The notes under the pieces: generated by a model
Seen by the model: only the letters and a program-made list of their open reading frames with translations
Told to the model about the DNA's origin: nothing
The model's database searches: none
Assembly: GCF_000718775.1 (NCBI RefSeq)
Contig: NZ_JOCB01000081.1
Location: 1 to 40,212 of the forward strand
Direction: 5' to 3'
Length of the DNA stretch: 40,212 nucleotides
Source of the DNA: Streptomyces sp. NRRL S-31
GTDB taxonomy: Bacteria > Actinomycetota > Actinomycetes > Streptomycetales > Streptomycetaceae
Program-made: the position numbers and the translations under genes
In this document: positions 15,242 through 24,819 of the stretch, piece after piece
Position numbering within the stretch: the stretch's first letter is position 1
How the letters are laid out: the number at the start of each line of letters is the position of its first letter

Positions 15242-15335
15242 GTCGAAAGAGGCTAGCGGCCGGCACTGACAGTCGAGGGCGCGACGGCCCGCCGGGAGAA
15301 GGAAAGCGCAGGTCGGGGACGGATGGTGCCGTTCG

Positions 15336-18300
15336 TCACTCCACCACCTGCCGCCCTTCCGGGCGCGCGCTGCACGAGGCGCGGAACGCGCAGTGCGCAC
15401 AGTGCTGGCCGGTGCTGGGCGTGAACCGCTCGTCGAGGACCTTGCCGGCCGCGGTGGCCAGCAGTTCGCCGACCCACTCCCCCGACAGCGGCTCCTGCGT
15501 CTGTGTCCTGGGAAGGCTGTCGCCTCCGTCGCGTTTGGCGGCGCCCTGTCTGAGGTGGACCAGTTCGGCGCCGCCAGGTTCGGGGTGCGCGCCGTCGAAC
15601 GCCGTGTCGACGGCGCCTTCCCGGACGGCGAGCTGGTAGACGGCGAGCTGCGGGTGCCGCTCCACCTCACGCGCGGTGGGCGCCTGCTTGCCGGTCTTGA
15701 AGTCGACCACGTAGGCGCGGCCCGCCGGGTCCGTCTCCACGCGGTCCATCTGGCCGCGGATGCGGACCTGGTAGTCGCCCGCCCCGAGGGTGACGTCGAA
15801 GTCCTGTTCGCTGGCCACGGGGGTGCGGCCGGCGCGGTTCAGCACGTGCCAGTTCAGGAAGCGTTCGAGGGCCGCGCGCGCGTTGTCCTTCTCCTGGTGC
15901 GACTTCCAGGGGGCGTCGAAGGCGAGCGCGTTCCACACGGAGTCCAGGCGTTCCATCAGGGCGTCCAGGTCGGCGGGGGTGCGGCCGGAGGCGACCTCGT
16001 CGGCGAGGACGTGCACGACGTTGCCGAAGCCCTGCGCGGTGGTGGCGGGGGCGTCGGCCTTCACCTCGCGGCCCAGGAACCACTGGAGCGCGCAGGTGTT
16101 GGCGAGCTGGTCGAGGGCGCTGCCGGAGAGCACCACGGGCTGGTCGCGGTCGCGCAGCGGCACCCTGCTCTCGGTCGGCTCGAACATGCCCCACCAGCGG
16201 TAGGGGTGCGCGGAGGGCACGAGCGGGCGGCCGTCCTCGTCGGTGAGCGCGGCGAGCCGGGCGAGCCGGCGGGCGGCGGCCTCGCGCAGGGCCGCCGACG
16301 CGCGCGGGTCGACCGTGGTGGCGCGCAGCTCGGCGACGAGCGCGGCCACGGACAGCGGGCGGCGGGGGCGCGCGGTGACGTCCTTCGGTTCGACACCCAG
16401 CTCGGTCAGGAACCGGGACGGCTGGTCGCCGTCGTCGGCCGGTGCCTTCACGGCGGTGACGACGAGGCGGTCACGCGCGCGCGTGGCGGCGACGTAGAAC
16501 AGCCGGCGCTCCTCGGCGAGCAGCGCCCCCGGGGTCAGCGGCTCGGCGAGACCGTCACGGCCGATGCGGTCGGCCTCCAGCAGCGAGCCGCGGCGCCGCA
16601 GGTCCGGCCAGAGGCCCTCCTGGACGCCGGCGACGACGACCAGCCGCCACTCCAGGCCCTTGGAACGGTGCGCGGTCATCACGCTGACCGCCTCGGGGCG
16701 TACCGCGCGGCGGGTGAGCGTGTCGGCGGCTATGTCCTCGGCGTCGATCTCCTCCAGGAAGTTCAGGGCGCCGCGGCCCCCGGTGCGTTCCTCCGCGCGG
16801 GCGGCGGTGGCGAACAGCGCGCACACGGCGTCCAGGTCGCGGTCGGCGTTGCGGCCGGCGGCGCCGCCGCGCCGGGCGGCCCGCTCCAGGCGCGCGGGCC
16901 AGGGTGTGCCCTCCCACAGGTCCCACAGCGCCTCCTCGGCCGTACCCCCGCCGGCGAGGCGCTCACGGGCCTTGCGCAGCAGCGCACCGAGGCGCTGCGC
17001 CCCGCGCGCGTACGCCGGATCGTGCACGGCCAGCCGCTCGGGTTCGGCGAGCGCGCGGGTGAGCAGGTCGTCGGACGGGGGCGGCAGGGGGTTGCCGGCG
17101 GCGCGCTCCTCCTCGCGCAGGGCGCGTCCGAGGCGGCGCAGATCGGCCGGGTCCATGCCGGCGAGGGGCGAGGCGAGCAGGGTGAGCGCGGTCTCGGTGT
17201 CGAGCCAGGAGGCGGCGGCCTCCGGGGCGTGGGCGGAGCCGGCGGCACCGGCACCGTCCAGGGCGTCCGCGGCCGCGCCTTCCGGCTCCGCGACCGTGGA
17301 GGACTCGGTTCCGTCGCCCCCGGCTTCGTCGGCCTCCGCTTCACCGGGCTCGGCCGCTCCGCTCCCGGGCTCGGTCTCAAGCCCGGCTGCGCCGGTCGCG
17401 GCCCCGGCCCCGGTCTCGGTGCCGTCCGCCTCGCCGGGCGCGTCGTCCTCGTGGTCCTCCTCCCGGCGCCGTACCTCCGCCGTGGCCACCGCGCGCAGGG
17501 CCGTGAGCAGCGGTGCCACCGCCGGCTCGTGCCGCAGCGGCAGGTCGTCGCCGTCGATGTCGACGGGCACACCGGCCGAGGTGAGGGCCCGGCGCAGGGT
17601 CGGCAGGCTGCGGGAGCCGGCACGCACCAGGACGGCCATGTCGGCCCAGGGGACGCCGTCCTCCAGGTGCGCGCGGCGCAGGACGTCCGCGATGTTGTCC
17701 AGTTCGGCGCCGGCCGTCGGGTACGTGTGGACCTCGACCCGGCCGCCCTCCCGCACGGGGACCTGCTCGCGGTGGGCGCGGACCTTGTCGGCGGGCAGCC
17801 GGGTCAGCGGCATGCGCTGGGTGATCAGACGGGTCGCGGCCAGCAGGGCGGCACCCGAGCGGCGGGAGGTGCGCAGCACCTCGACGGGGGCGGGGCGGCC
17901 GTCCGCGCGCGGGAAGACGGCCGGGAAGTCCAGGATGCCGTTCACGTCGGCACCCCGGAAGGCGTAGATCGACTGGTCGGGGTCGCCGAAGGCGACCAGG
18001 GTGCGCCCCTGGCCGGCCAGGGCGTGCAGCAGCCGGACCTGGGCGGGGTCGGTGTCCTGGTACTCGTCGACGTACACGGCGTCGTACCGGGCGGCGAGCT
18101 GTGCGGCGGTCTCGGGGCGGCGGGCGAGCAGGACCGCGCGGTGGACCAGTTCCGCGTAGTCGAGCACGCCCTGGAGGTCGAGTGTGTCGAGGTAGTCGGC
18201 GAGGAACGCGGCGGCCGCCCGCCAGTCGGGGCGTCCGATGCGGCGCGCGAAGGCGTCCAGGGCGTCCGGGCCGAGGCCCAGCTCGCGGGTGCGGGCGAGG

Positions 18301-18866
18301 ACGGCCCGGACCTCGTCGGCGAACCCGCGCGTGGTGAGGCAGGCGCGCAGGTCGTCGGGCCAGCGCACGTGGGACAGGCCGAGCCGCTCCAGCTCGGGCT
18401 GCCCGGCGAGCAGCTCGCGGACGGTGACGTCCTGCTCGGGGCCGGAGAGCAGGCGCAGCGGCTCGGCGAACCGGTCGCTGTCCTGGTGGGCGCGGACCAG
18501 CGCGTAGCAGTACGAGTGGAAGGTGGTCGCCCGGGGCGCGCGGGCCGCGCCGATGCGCAGCGCCATGCGGTCGCGCAGGTCGACGGCGGCCTTGCGGCTG
18601 AACGTCAGCACCAGGATGCGCGCGGGGTCGCCGCCCCGGGCGATCCGCGCGGCGACGGACTCGACCAGGGTGGTGGTCTTGCCGGTGCCGGGACCGGCGA
18701 GGACGAGCAGCGGTCCGGTCCGGTGATCAACCACGGCGCTCTGTGCCGCGTCCAGACGGGGGGGATCCGTGGCGGGCGGCGGGGTACGGACCAGTCGGTA
18801 AGCGCCACGGCTCCCCTGCCGCACCGAGGGGTGCGGCAGGCGCCTGGTGGAGGAAGAGGAGCTCAC
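15336..18866 (-). CDS. adnA: AdnA-like helicase-nuclease subunit with Fe-S nuclease domain
   Basis: A 1176-aa protein from GTG 18866 (VSSSSSTRRLPHPSVRQG). Walker A GPGTGKTTT is at 58-66, VYVDEYQDTDPAQ motif II, GDPDQSIYAFRGAD motif III, MTAHRSKGLEWRLV motif V, YVAATRARDRLVV motif VI. The C-terminal nuclease has VVDFKTGKQA (near 1057) and the iron-staple cysteines: CALQWFLG near 924 and CAHCAFRASC in the last 25 residues. With AdnB it forms a double-motor resection machine for double-strand breaks. An acidic, Gly/Ala-rich insert (about 465-550) interrupts the motor domain, absent from typical family members. The TTG/GTG choice upstream is uncertain; homologues also have ragged N-termini. Confidence 0.93.
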   Translation of the reverse strand: MSSSSSTRRLPHPSVRQGSRGAYRLVRTPPPATDPPRLDAAQSAVVDHRTGPLLVLAGPGTGKTTTLVESVAARIARGGDPARILVLTFSRKAAVDLRDRMALRIGAARAPRATTFHSYCYALVRAHQDSDRFAEPLRLLSGPEQDVTVRELLAGQPELERLGLSHVRWPDDLRACLTTRGFADEVRAVLARTRELGLGPDALDAFARRIGRPDWRAAAAFLADYLDTLDLQGVLDYAELVHRAVLLARRPETAAQLAARYDAVYVDEYQDTDPAQVRLLHALAGQGRTLVAFGDPDQSIYAFRGADVNGILDFPAVFPRADGRPAPVEVLRTSRRSGAALLAATRLITQRMPLTRLPADKVRAHREQVPVREGGRVEVHTYPTAGAELDNIADVLRRAHLEDGVPWADMAVLVRAGSRSLPTLRRALTSAGVPVDIDGDDLPLRHEPAVAPLLTALRAVATAEVRRREEDHEDDAPGEADGTETGAGAATGAAGLETEPGSGAAEPGEAEADEAGGDGTESSTVAEPEGAAADALDGAGAAGSAHAPEAAASWLDTETALTLLASPLAGMDPADLRRLGRALREEERAAGNPLPPPSDDLLTRALAEPERLAVHDPAYARGAQRLGALLRKARERLAGGGTAEEALWDLWEGTPWPARLERAARRGGAAGRNADRDLDAVCALFATAARAEERTGGRGALNFLEEIDAEDIAADTLTRRAVRPEAVSVMTAHRSKGLEWRLVVVAGVQEGLWPDLRRRGSLLEADRIGRDGLAEPLTPGALLAEERRLFYVAATRARDRLVVTAVKAPADDGDQPSRFLTELGVEPKDVTARPRRPLSVAALVAELRATTVDPRASAALREAAARRLARLAALTDEDGRPLVPSAHPYRWWGMFEPTESRVPLRDRDQPVVLSGSALDQLANTCALQWFLGREVKADAPATTAQGFGNVVHVLADEVASGRTPADLDALMERLDSVWNALAFDAPWKSHQEKDNARAALERFLNWHVLNRAGRTPVASEQDFDVTLGAGDYQVRIRGQMDRVETDPAGRAYVVDFKTGKQAPTAREVERHPQLAVYQLAVREGAVDTAFDGAHPEPGGAELVHLRQGAAKRDGGDSLPRTQTQEPLSGEWVGELLATAAGKVLDERFTPSTGQHCAHCAFRASCSARPEGRQVVE

Positions 18867-19123
18867 GTGATCGGCCGGTCCTGGTGGTTGTACTGGTGGG
18901 CGGGCGGTCACGCGCGCGAGGCGGTGGCCGCGGGGTGAGCGGGACGCGAGCTGCCGACGCTACGCCGCCGATCCGGGCGGAAGCAGGGCTTCCCGTTCAT
19001 CCCTCGGGGCGCTCGGGGCACGCGTGTCCCACTCCTCACGAACGTACGGCATGCCACCGACGTCCCCGGTGTCACCCGAACGGGCCACGGGTCTGCCCTG
19101 GGGGCAGCGGATGGCGGAAGCTG
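18867..19123. other. Intergenic region upstream of adnA
   Basis: 257 bases between adnA and the alkyltransferase-like gene. I see no convincing promoter or hairpin. A 30-codon ATG frame on the minus strand (19052 to 18960) lacks a ribosome site and third-position bias and was not accepted. Confidence 0.4.
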
Positions 19124-19510
19124 TCAGATGTGACCCTCCGCGTCCGCGCCGCCGTCCCACCGGGCCCGTCGCATGTCGAGCCGCGGCAGGTGGCCCTGTG
19201 CGCCGCGGCCCGCCTGCTTCAGCGGGGTGCCCTCCGCGCGGTAGTGGCCGAGCGCCCGCAGCTCGTGGCCGGGCAGCAGCACCCCGTCCGCGCGCACCAC
19301 GCGCCACCATGGGACGGCGCTTCCGTAGAGAGCCATCACCCGGCCGACCTGGCGCGCGCCTCCCTGCTCCAGCCACTCCGCGACGTCGCCGTAGGTCATG
19401 ACCCGGCCGGGCGGGATCAGCTCGGCGACCTCGAGGACCCGCTCGGCGTACTCCGGCAGCGCGTCCGCGTGCTCCTCGCGGGCGTCTTCGGGAGGGATCA
19501 GCTCGCTCAT
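19124..19510 (-). CDS. Alkyltransferase-like protein (MGMT fold without catalytic Cys)
   Basis: A 128-aa protein from ATG 19510 (MSELIPPEDAREEH); an ATG three codons earlier (MGW) is possible. The helix-turn-helix MTYGDVAEWLEQGGARQVGR and the following VPWWRVV correspond to the O6-methylguanine methyltransferase fold, but the active-site PCHRV is replaced by PWWRV: the cysteine is a tryptophan. Such alkyltransferase-like proteins bind O6-alkylguanine and hand the lesion to nucleotide excision repair rather than remove it. The position next to adnAB and uvrD2 supports a DNA repair role and matches the mycobacterial order. Confidence 0.9.
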   Translation of the reverse strand: MSELIPPEDAREEHADALPEYAERVLEVAELIPPGRVMTYGDVAEWLEQGGARQVGRVMALYGSAVPWWRVVRADGVLLPGHELRALGHYRAEGTPLKQAGRGAQGHLPRLDMRRARWDGGADAEGHI

Positions 19511-19696
19511 CCACCCCATCCTGCCGCACCGCGCGGGTGTCCCGGCGGGGTGCGCGAGCCGCGGTCCGCTCGCCCCCGGGCGGTGCTTCGGGCAGACTGT
19601 GCGCCCGCGCATCCGCACCCTGATGCCCCCGTGGGCCGGTGGGGCATGCCACCATCGTGCGGGCGGTGACTGGTGATACGAGACCAAGAAGAGACC

Positions 19697-22600
19697 ATGA
19701 GCGAGCAGGGCGTGCACCCAGACGGAGCGGCGGGCACCCCTGACGCCGCCGCGCGCCCGGACACCGCCCGCGCGGGCGGTGTCGACGGCGGCGCGCACCA
19801 GGAAGACGCCGGTCCACGCGCGGACGTCGGCTCGCGTGACGACGCCGGTTCCCGGGGGGACCTCGGCCCGCCGGAGGGCGCCGGCCCCCGCGAGGAACCC
19901 GGTAATCGAGAGGACGCAGGCCCACGCGCGGAAGCCGGTCCTCGACAGGACGCGGACCCACGCGCGCGGGCGGACGGCTCCGAAGCGGCCGAGACGCCCG
20001 CAGCGGCCGGCACCCCTCCGGCGGCCGAGAAGTCCGGAGCGGCCGAATCCCCCGCCCCCGTCGTCACACGCGCGCGTGGCCGCGGCGCGGAGGCCGCCGG
20101 AGGAGCGCCCGGCTCCGCGAGCGCGCCCCCGGTCCGGTCCCCGCACGACGACGACCCGCACGCCGAGCGGGTGGAGGGCGACGAACCGCTGCTCCCCGCG
20201 CGCGTGCACCGCCCCTCCGACCTCATGCGGCTGCTGGTGGGCGTGCTCGGGATCGTGGTGCTGCTCGCGATCGCCGCGTTCGCGCACGGCACCACCTCGG
20301 GCCTGGAACAGGACATCAACAAGGGCACCGGCCAGGCCCCCGACCTGCTGATCAAGATCGCGGGGCTGGCGTCCAGCATCGCGATCCTGCTGGTGCCGGT
20401 CGCCTTCGCGATCGAGCGGCTGATCAAACGGGACGGTCTCCGCATCGCCGACGGCGTCCTCGCGGCGGTCCTGGCCCACGGAGTGACGCTCGCCACCGAC
20501 CTGTGGGTCGCCCGGGCCGCCCCGGACTCGATCCAGGAGGCGCTCACCCAGCCCTCACCGGGCGACATCCACGCCCTGACCGACCCGGTGCACGGCTATC
20601 TGGCGCCCGTGATCGCCTACATGTCGGCCGTCGGCATGTCCCGCAGACCCAGATGGCGCGCGGTGCTGTGGATCGTGCTGCTGCTCGACGCGTTCTCGAT
20701 GCTGGTCACCGGCTACACCACCCCCTTCTCGATCGTCCTGACGGTCCTGATCGGCTGGAGCATCGCCTACGGCACCCTGTACGCGGTCGGCTCCCCCAAT
20801 GTCCGTCCGACCGGCCAGACCCTGATGGCGGGCCTCAGGCACGTCGGCTTCCACCCCGTCAGCGCCGCCCGCGAGGAGACCGCGGAGTCGGAGAACGGCG
20901 ACCGGGGCCGGCGCTACTTCGTCACCCTGGAGGACGGCCCGCCGCTGGACGTCACGGTCGTCGACCGGGAACAGCAGGCCCAGGGCTTCTTCTACCGCGC
21001 GTGGCGCAACCTGACCCTGCGCGGCTTCGCCACCCGCTCCAGCCTCCAGTCGCTGCGCCAGGCGCTGGAGCAGGAGGCGCTGCTGGCGTACGCGGCGATC
21101 GCGGCGGGCGCCAACGCGCCCAAGCTGATCGCCACCTCCGAACTCGGCCCCGACGCGGTGATGCTCGTCTACGAGCACACCGGCGGTCGCACCCTGGACT
21201 CGCTGGCCGACGAGGAGATCACCGACGAACTGCTGCACAAGACCTGGCACCAGGTGAGGGCCTTGCAGTCGCGGCGCATCGCACACCGCAGGCTGGCCGG
21301 CGACGCGATTCTGGTGGATCGTTCCGGCAGGGTGATCCTCACCGAGCTGCGCGGCGGCGAGATCGCGGCCGGTGAGCTGCTGCTCCGCATGGACGTCGCC
21401 CAGTTGGTGAGCACGCTGGGCCTGCGGGTCGGCGCCGAGCGTGCCGTCGCCTCCGCGGTCGGCGTGCTCGGCCCGGACGCCGTCGCCGACTGTCTGCCGA
21501 TGCTCCAGCCGATCGCGCTGACGCGCTCCACGCGCGCGACGCTGCGCCGGCTGGCCCGGGAACGGGCCCAGCGCGAGCGCGAAGCGGTGCTCGAAGCCTC
21601 CCGGCAGACCAAGCTGGCCCGTGCGGAGGAGGCGTCCGAGGACACCTCGGCCGCCGCCGGGAAGCCCGACAAGAAGGCGGTCCGCGCCGAGCAGCGCGCG
21701 GAGAAGAGAGCCCTGGACGTGGCCCTCGAAGAGGCCCGCGAGGAGGATCTGCTCACCCAGATCCGGCACCAGGTGCTGCGCATCAGGCCCCAGGCGCCCG
21801 TGGAGCCGGCCCGGCTGGAGCGGGTCCGGCCCCGCACGCTGATGAGCTTCATCGCCGGTGCGATCGGCGCGTACTACCTGCTGACGCAGCTGACCCACAT
21901 CGAGTTCGGCACGCTGTTCGCGCAGGCCCAGTGGGGCTGGGTGATCGCCGCGGTGCTGTTCTCGGCGCTCAGCTACGTCGCCGCGGCGATGGCGCTGCTG
22001 GGGTTCGTGCCGGAGCGGGTGCCGTTCCCGCGGACGGTCGCGGCACAGGTCGCCGGGTCGTTCGTGAAGATCGTGGCACCGGCCGCCGTCGGCGGTGTCG
22101 CCCTCAACACACGCTTCCTGCAACGCGCCGGCGTGCGCCCGGGACTCGCGGTGGCGAGCGTCGGCGCGTCGCAGCTCTTCGGGCTGGGCTGCCACATCCT
22201 GATGCTGCTGTCCTTCGGCTACCTGACCGGTACCGAGAAGACGCCCTCGCTGTCGCCGTCCCGCACGGTCATCGCGGGCCTGCTGACCGTGGCCGTCCTG
22301 GTCCTCGTGGTGACCTCGGTGCCGTTCCTGCGGAAATTCGTCGTCACGCGCGTGAGGTCACTGTTCGCCGGTGTCGTACCCCGCATGCTCGACGTGCTCC
22401 AGCGGCCCCAGAAGCTGATCACCGGCATCGGCGGCATGCTGCTGCTGACCGCCTGCTTCGTGATGTGCCTGGACGCCTCCATCCGGGCCTTCGGCGACGG
22501 TTCGGTGTCGCTGAGCATCGCCAGCGTCGCCGTGGTCTTCCTCGCCGGCAACGCGCTCGGCTCCGCGGCTCCCACCCCCGGTGGCGTGGGCGCGGTCGAG

Positions 22601-22750
22601 GCCACCCTCACCGTCGGACTGATCGCCGTGGGCCTGCCCAAGGAGGTCGCCGCCCCGGCCGTCCTGCTGTTCCGGCTGCTGACCCTGTGGCTGCCGGTGC
22701 TGCCGGGCTGGCTGGCCTTCAACCACCTCACCCGCAAGGGAGCGCTGTGA
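19697..22750 (+). CDS. Large membrane protein: kinase-like segment plus LPG-synthetase/flippase-type (UPF0104) membrane domain
   Basis: A 1017-aa protein from ATG 19697 (MSEQGVHPDGAAGT). Residues 1-170 are disordered with GPR/DAGSR-type repeats. About five membrane helices follow (LLVGVLGIVVLLAIAAFA onward). Residues ~400-640 are cytoplasmic and kinase-like (LAYAAIAAGANAPKLI, MLVYEHTGGRTLDSL, RRLAGDAILVD replacing a canonical HxD loop), so it may be a pseudokinase. A charged coiled stretch precedes a C-terminal 8-helix domain (IGAYYLLTQLTHIEFG to LPVLPGWLAFN) of the MprF-flippase/AglD type. No lysyl-transferase domain is present. I infer lipid or lipid-linked sugar translocation with an attached regulator; the substrate is unknown. 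It is divergent from the alkyltransferase-like gene and followed by a lipoprotein hydrolase after 76 bases. Confidence 0.85.
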   Translation: MSEQGVHPDGAAGTPDAAARPDTARAGGVDGGAHQEDAGPRADVGSRDDAGSRGDLGPPEGAGPREEPGNREDAGPRAEAGPRQDADPRARADGSEAAETPAAAGTPPAAEKSGAAESPAPVVTRARGRGAEAAGGAPGSASAPPVRSPHDDDPHAERVEGDEPLLPARVHRPSDLMRLLVGVLGIVVLLAIAAFAHGTTSGLEQDINKGTGQAPDLLIKIAGLASSIAILLVPVAFAIERLIKRDGLRIADGVLAAVLAHGVTLATDLWVARAAPDSIQEALTQPSPGDIHALTDPVHGYLAPVIAYMSAVGMSRRPRWRAVLWIVLLLDAFSMLVTGYTTPFSIVLTVLIGWSIAYGTLYAVGSPNVRPTGQTLMAGLRHVGFHPVSAAREETAESENGDRGRRYFVTLEDGPPLDVTVVDREQQAQGFFYRAWRNLTLRGFATRSSLQSLRQALEQEALLAYAAIAAGANAPKLIATSELGPDAVMLVYEHTGGRTLDSLADEEITDELLHKTWHQVRALQSRRIAHRRLAGDAILVDRSGRVILTELRGGEIAAGELLLRMDVAQLVSTLGLRVGAERAVASAVGVLGPDAVADCLPMLQPIALTRSTRATLRRLARERAQREREAVLEASRQTKLARAEEASEDTSAAAGKPDKKAVRAEQRAEKRALDVALEEAREEDLLTQIRHQVLRIRPQAPVEPARLERVRPRTLMSFIAGAIGAYYLLTQLTHIEFGTLFAQAQWGWVIAAVLFSALSYVAAAMALLGFVPERVPFPRTVAAQVAGSFVKIVAPAAVGGVALNTRFLQRAGVRPGLAVASVGASQLFGLGCHILMLLSFGYLTGTEKTPSLSPSRTVIAGLLTVAVLVLVVTSVPFLRKFVVTRVRSLFAGVVPRMLDVLQRPQKLITGIGGMLLLTACFVMCLDASIRAFGDGSVSLSIASVAVVFLAGNALGSAAPTPGGVGAVEATLTVGLIAVGLPKEVAAPAVLLFRLLTLWLPVLPGWLAFNHLTRKGAL

Positions 22751-22826
22751 TCGGTCCCGCCGGGCGGGGTACCCCGGACGGCCCGCGCCCCGCGCGAGCC
22801 GGCGTGCGCACGCTCACGATGGGAGC

Positions 22827-24371
22827 ATGGCGAACCCCTTCCGGCTGCGCGCCGTCGCGCTGACCACCTCCGCTGTGCTGTGTGCCGCTGTGCTGGCCGG
22901 GTGCGGCGGCAGCACCGAGAACGGGGATCTCCGGCAGCAGAAGCTGGACTGGAAGGACTGCCCGGCCCCGTCCGAGGCGGAGGGCGGCGGCAGCGCCCCG
23001 TCCCCGCTGCCGAACGGCGGCACCTGGCAGTGCGCCACCATGAAGGCGCCGCTGGACTGGGGCAAGCCCAAGGGCGACACGATCGGCATCGCCCTGATCC
23101 GCACCCGTGCCACCGGCCCCGCGAGCGGACGGATCGGCTCGCTCGTGTTCAACTTCGGCGGCCCGGGCGGCAGCGGCGTCACCACGCTGCCCGCGTTCGG
23201 CCCGGACTACTCCACCCTGGGCACCCGTTACGACCTGGTCAGCTTCGACCCCCGTGGGGTCGGCCGCAGCGCACCGGTGAAGTGCGAGAGCGACGCCCAG
23301 CTGGACGTGTACTTCCAGCAGGACGCCACCCCGGACGACAACGCGGAGATCGCCCAGTTCCTGAAGCGCACCAAGCGGTTCAACGGGGCCTGCGAGGAGA
23401 ACTCCCGGCAGATCCTGCCGCACGTGCGCACCACGGACGCGGCGCGCGACATGGACCTGATGCGCCAGGTCCTCGGCGACCGGAAGCTGCACTACTTCGG
23501 CATCTCCTACGGCACCGAACTCGGCGGTGTCTACGCCCACCTGTTCCCCAAGAACGTCGGCCGGGCCGTCTTCGACGCCGTCGTCGACCCCACGGAGGAC
23601 CCCGAGCAGAGCGCCCTGAGCCAGGCGAAGGGCTTCCAGCTCGCTCTCGACAACTTCGCCGAGGACTGCACCTCGAAGACCACGGAATGCCCCATCGGCG
23701 ACACCCCGAAGGAGGTGAAGGACCGGATCGCGAAGCTCCTCGCCGACCTGGAGAAGAAACCGATCCCGGGCATCTTCCCGCGCGAGCTGACCCAGACCGC
23801 CGCCACCAACGGCATCGCGCAGTCCCTGTACTCGAAGGACTTCTGGGAGTACCTCACGGAGGGCCTGGAGCAGGCGTACGACGGTGACGGCAAGATCCTC
23901 ATGCTGCTGTCCGACTCGATGAACGGCCGCGGCGAGAACGGCGAGTACAGCAACCTCATCCCCGCGAACACCGCCATCAACTGCGCCGACGACAAACCGC
24001 GGTACACCACCGCCGACGTCCAGCGGGGGCTGCCCCGGTTCCGAGCCGCCTCCCCGCTGTTCGGGGATTTCATGGCCTGGGCCATGCTGAGCTGCATCGA
24101 TTGGGCGGTGCCGGGCGCCGCCAACCATCCCGAGGTCAGCGCACCGGGCGCGGGGCCGATCCTCGTCGTCGGCAACACCGGCGACCCGGCCACCCCGTAC
24201 GGGGGCGCGAGGGCGATGGTGGAGGCGCTCGGCAAGGGCGTCGCCGTCGAGCTGACGTACCAGGGCCAGGGTCACGGCTCCTACGACAGCAAGGACAAGT
24301 GCGTGCAGAGCGCGGTGAACGCCTACCTGCTGGACGGAAAGCTGCCGAAGGCCGACACCGTCTGCTCCTGA
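22827..24371 (+). CDS. Secreted lipoprotein alpha/beta hydrolase (tripeptidyl aminopeptidase TAP family)
   Basis: A 514-aa protein from ATG 22827. The N-terminus MANPFRLRAVALTTSA and lipobox LAGC (Cys26) mark a lipoprotein anchored outside the membrane. The oxyanion block FNFGGPGGSG is followed by the nucleophile FGISYGTELGG (Ser ~228); Asp is in VVGNTGDPATPY (~452) and His in YQGQGHGSYD (~483), giving a full triad. A C-terminal TAP-like domain closes it. Such Streptomyces enzymes remove tripeptides from secreted proteins or act as mycelial peptidases. Several Cys pairs fit the extracellular site. It may share a transcript with the membrane protein upstream. Confidence 0.93.
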   Translation: MANPFRLRAVALTTSAVLCAAVLAGCGGSTENGDLRQQKLDWKDCPAPSEAEGGGSAPSPLPNGGTWQCATMKAPLDWGKPKGDTIGIALIRTRATGPASGRIGSLVFNFGGPGGSGVTTLPAFGPDYSTLGTRYDLVSFDPRGVGRSAPVKCESDAQLDVYFQQDATPDDNAEIAQFLKRTKRFNGACEENSRQILPHVRTTDAARDMDLMRQVLGDRKLHYFGISYGTELGGVYAHLFPKNVGRAVFDAVVDPTEDPEQSALSQAKGFQLALDNFAEDCTSKTTECPIGDTPKEVKDRIAKLLADLEKKPIPGIFPRELTQTAATNGIAQSLYSKDFWEYLTEGLEQAYDGDGKILMLLSDSMNGRGENGEYSNLIPANTAINCADDKPRYTTADVQRGLPRFRAASPLFGDFMAWAMLSCIDWAVPGAANHPEVSAPGAGPILVVGNTGDPATPYGGARAMVEALGKGVAVELTYQGQGHGSYDSKDKCVQSAVNAYLLDGKLPKADTVCS

Positions 24372-24410
24372 GAGATCACCGACAACCGGACGAAGTCGCA
24401 GGTCGGAGCG

Positions 24411-24419
24411 TTATCCACA
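24411..24419 (+). other. DnaA-box match (TTATCCACA)
   Basis: Exact TTATCCACA, 40 bases past the hydrolase stop and at the edge of the accessory segment. Isolated; role unknown. Confidence 0.4.
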
Positions 24420-24504
24420 GGCCACAACGGACTGGGTCCCGGGCGCCTGCCATTCGGGTGACCCGGTCGGCGCCGGCGCTGACGGCGGTGCTGGAAGCCG
24501 CCGC

Positions 24505-24819
24505 TCACTGCGTCCACACCCGCAGGAACTCTTCGGCCGGGATGGCCTCCAGCAGATCCTCTTCAGGGTCGATCGCTTGGTCTGTCAGGCCACCGTGCTC
24601 GTCCTCCAGGTGCTCCCGGCTGTACCGGTGGAGATGGCCGGCGGAAGTCAGCTCGGCTTGTTTGATGACGACCAACTCACCGCGGTCAGGTACAGCCTCG
24701 ATGTACCACAAGCCGCCCTCCTCGTCAGCGTGGCGGAAGTGGTGCCGCTGGGTGGCGGCTTCATCGAGTGCTCGGAAGTACGCCACGGTCTCTGCTTTGA
24801 TGCGCTCCAGGTCAACCAC
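24505..24819 (-). CDS. Unrecognised small acidic protein
   Basis: A 104-aa protein from ATG 24819 (MVDLERIKAETVAYFRALD). It is acidic, with no signal peptide, membrane helix or known motif. The sequence alternates charged helix (DEEGGLWYIEAVPDRGELVV) and ends AEEFLRVWTQ. Its G+C is lower than that of flanking conserved genes, and it lies next to a tRNA fragment, so horizontal origin is likely. A partner gene is not visible. The steady acidic composition and complete frame suggest a real gene; the function is unknown. Confidence 0.6.
   Translation of the reverse strand: MVDLERIKAETVAYFRALDEAATQRHHFRHADEEGGLWYIEAVPDRGELVVIKQAELTSAGHLHRYSREHLEDEHGGLTDQAIDPEEDLLEAIPAEEFLRVWTQ

Noticed and set aside
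18960..19052. 30-codon minus-strand ORF (MPYVREEWDTRAPSAPRDER start) upstream of adnA
   Set aside because: No ribosome site, weak third-position bias and no partner gene such as a modifying enzyme; kept only as noncoding.
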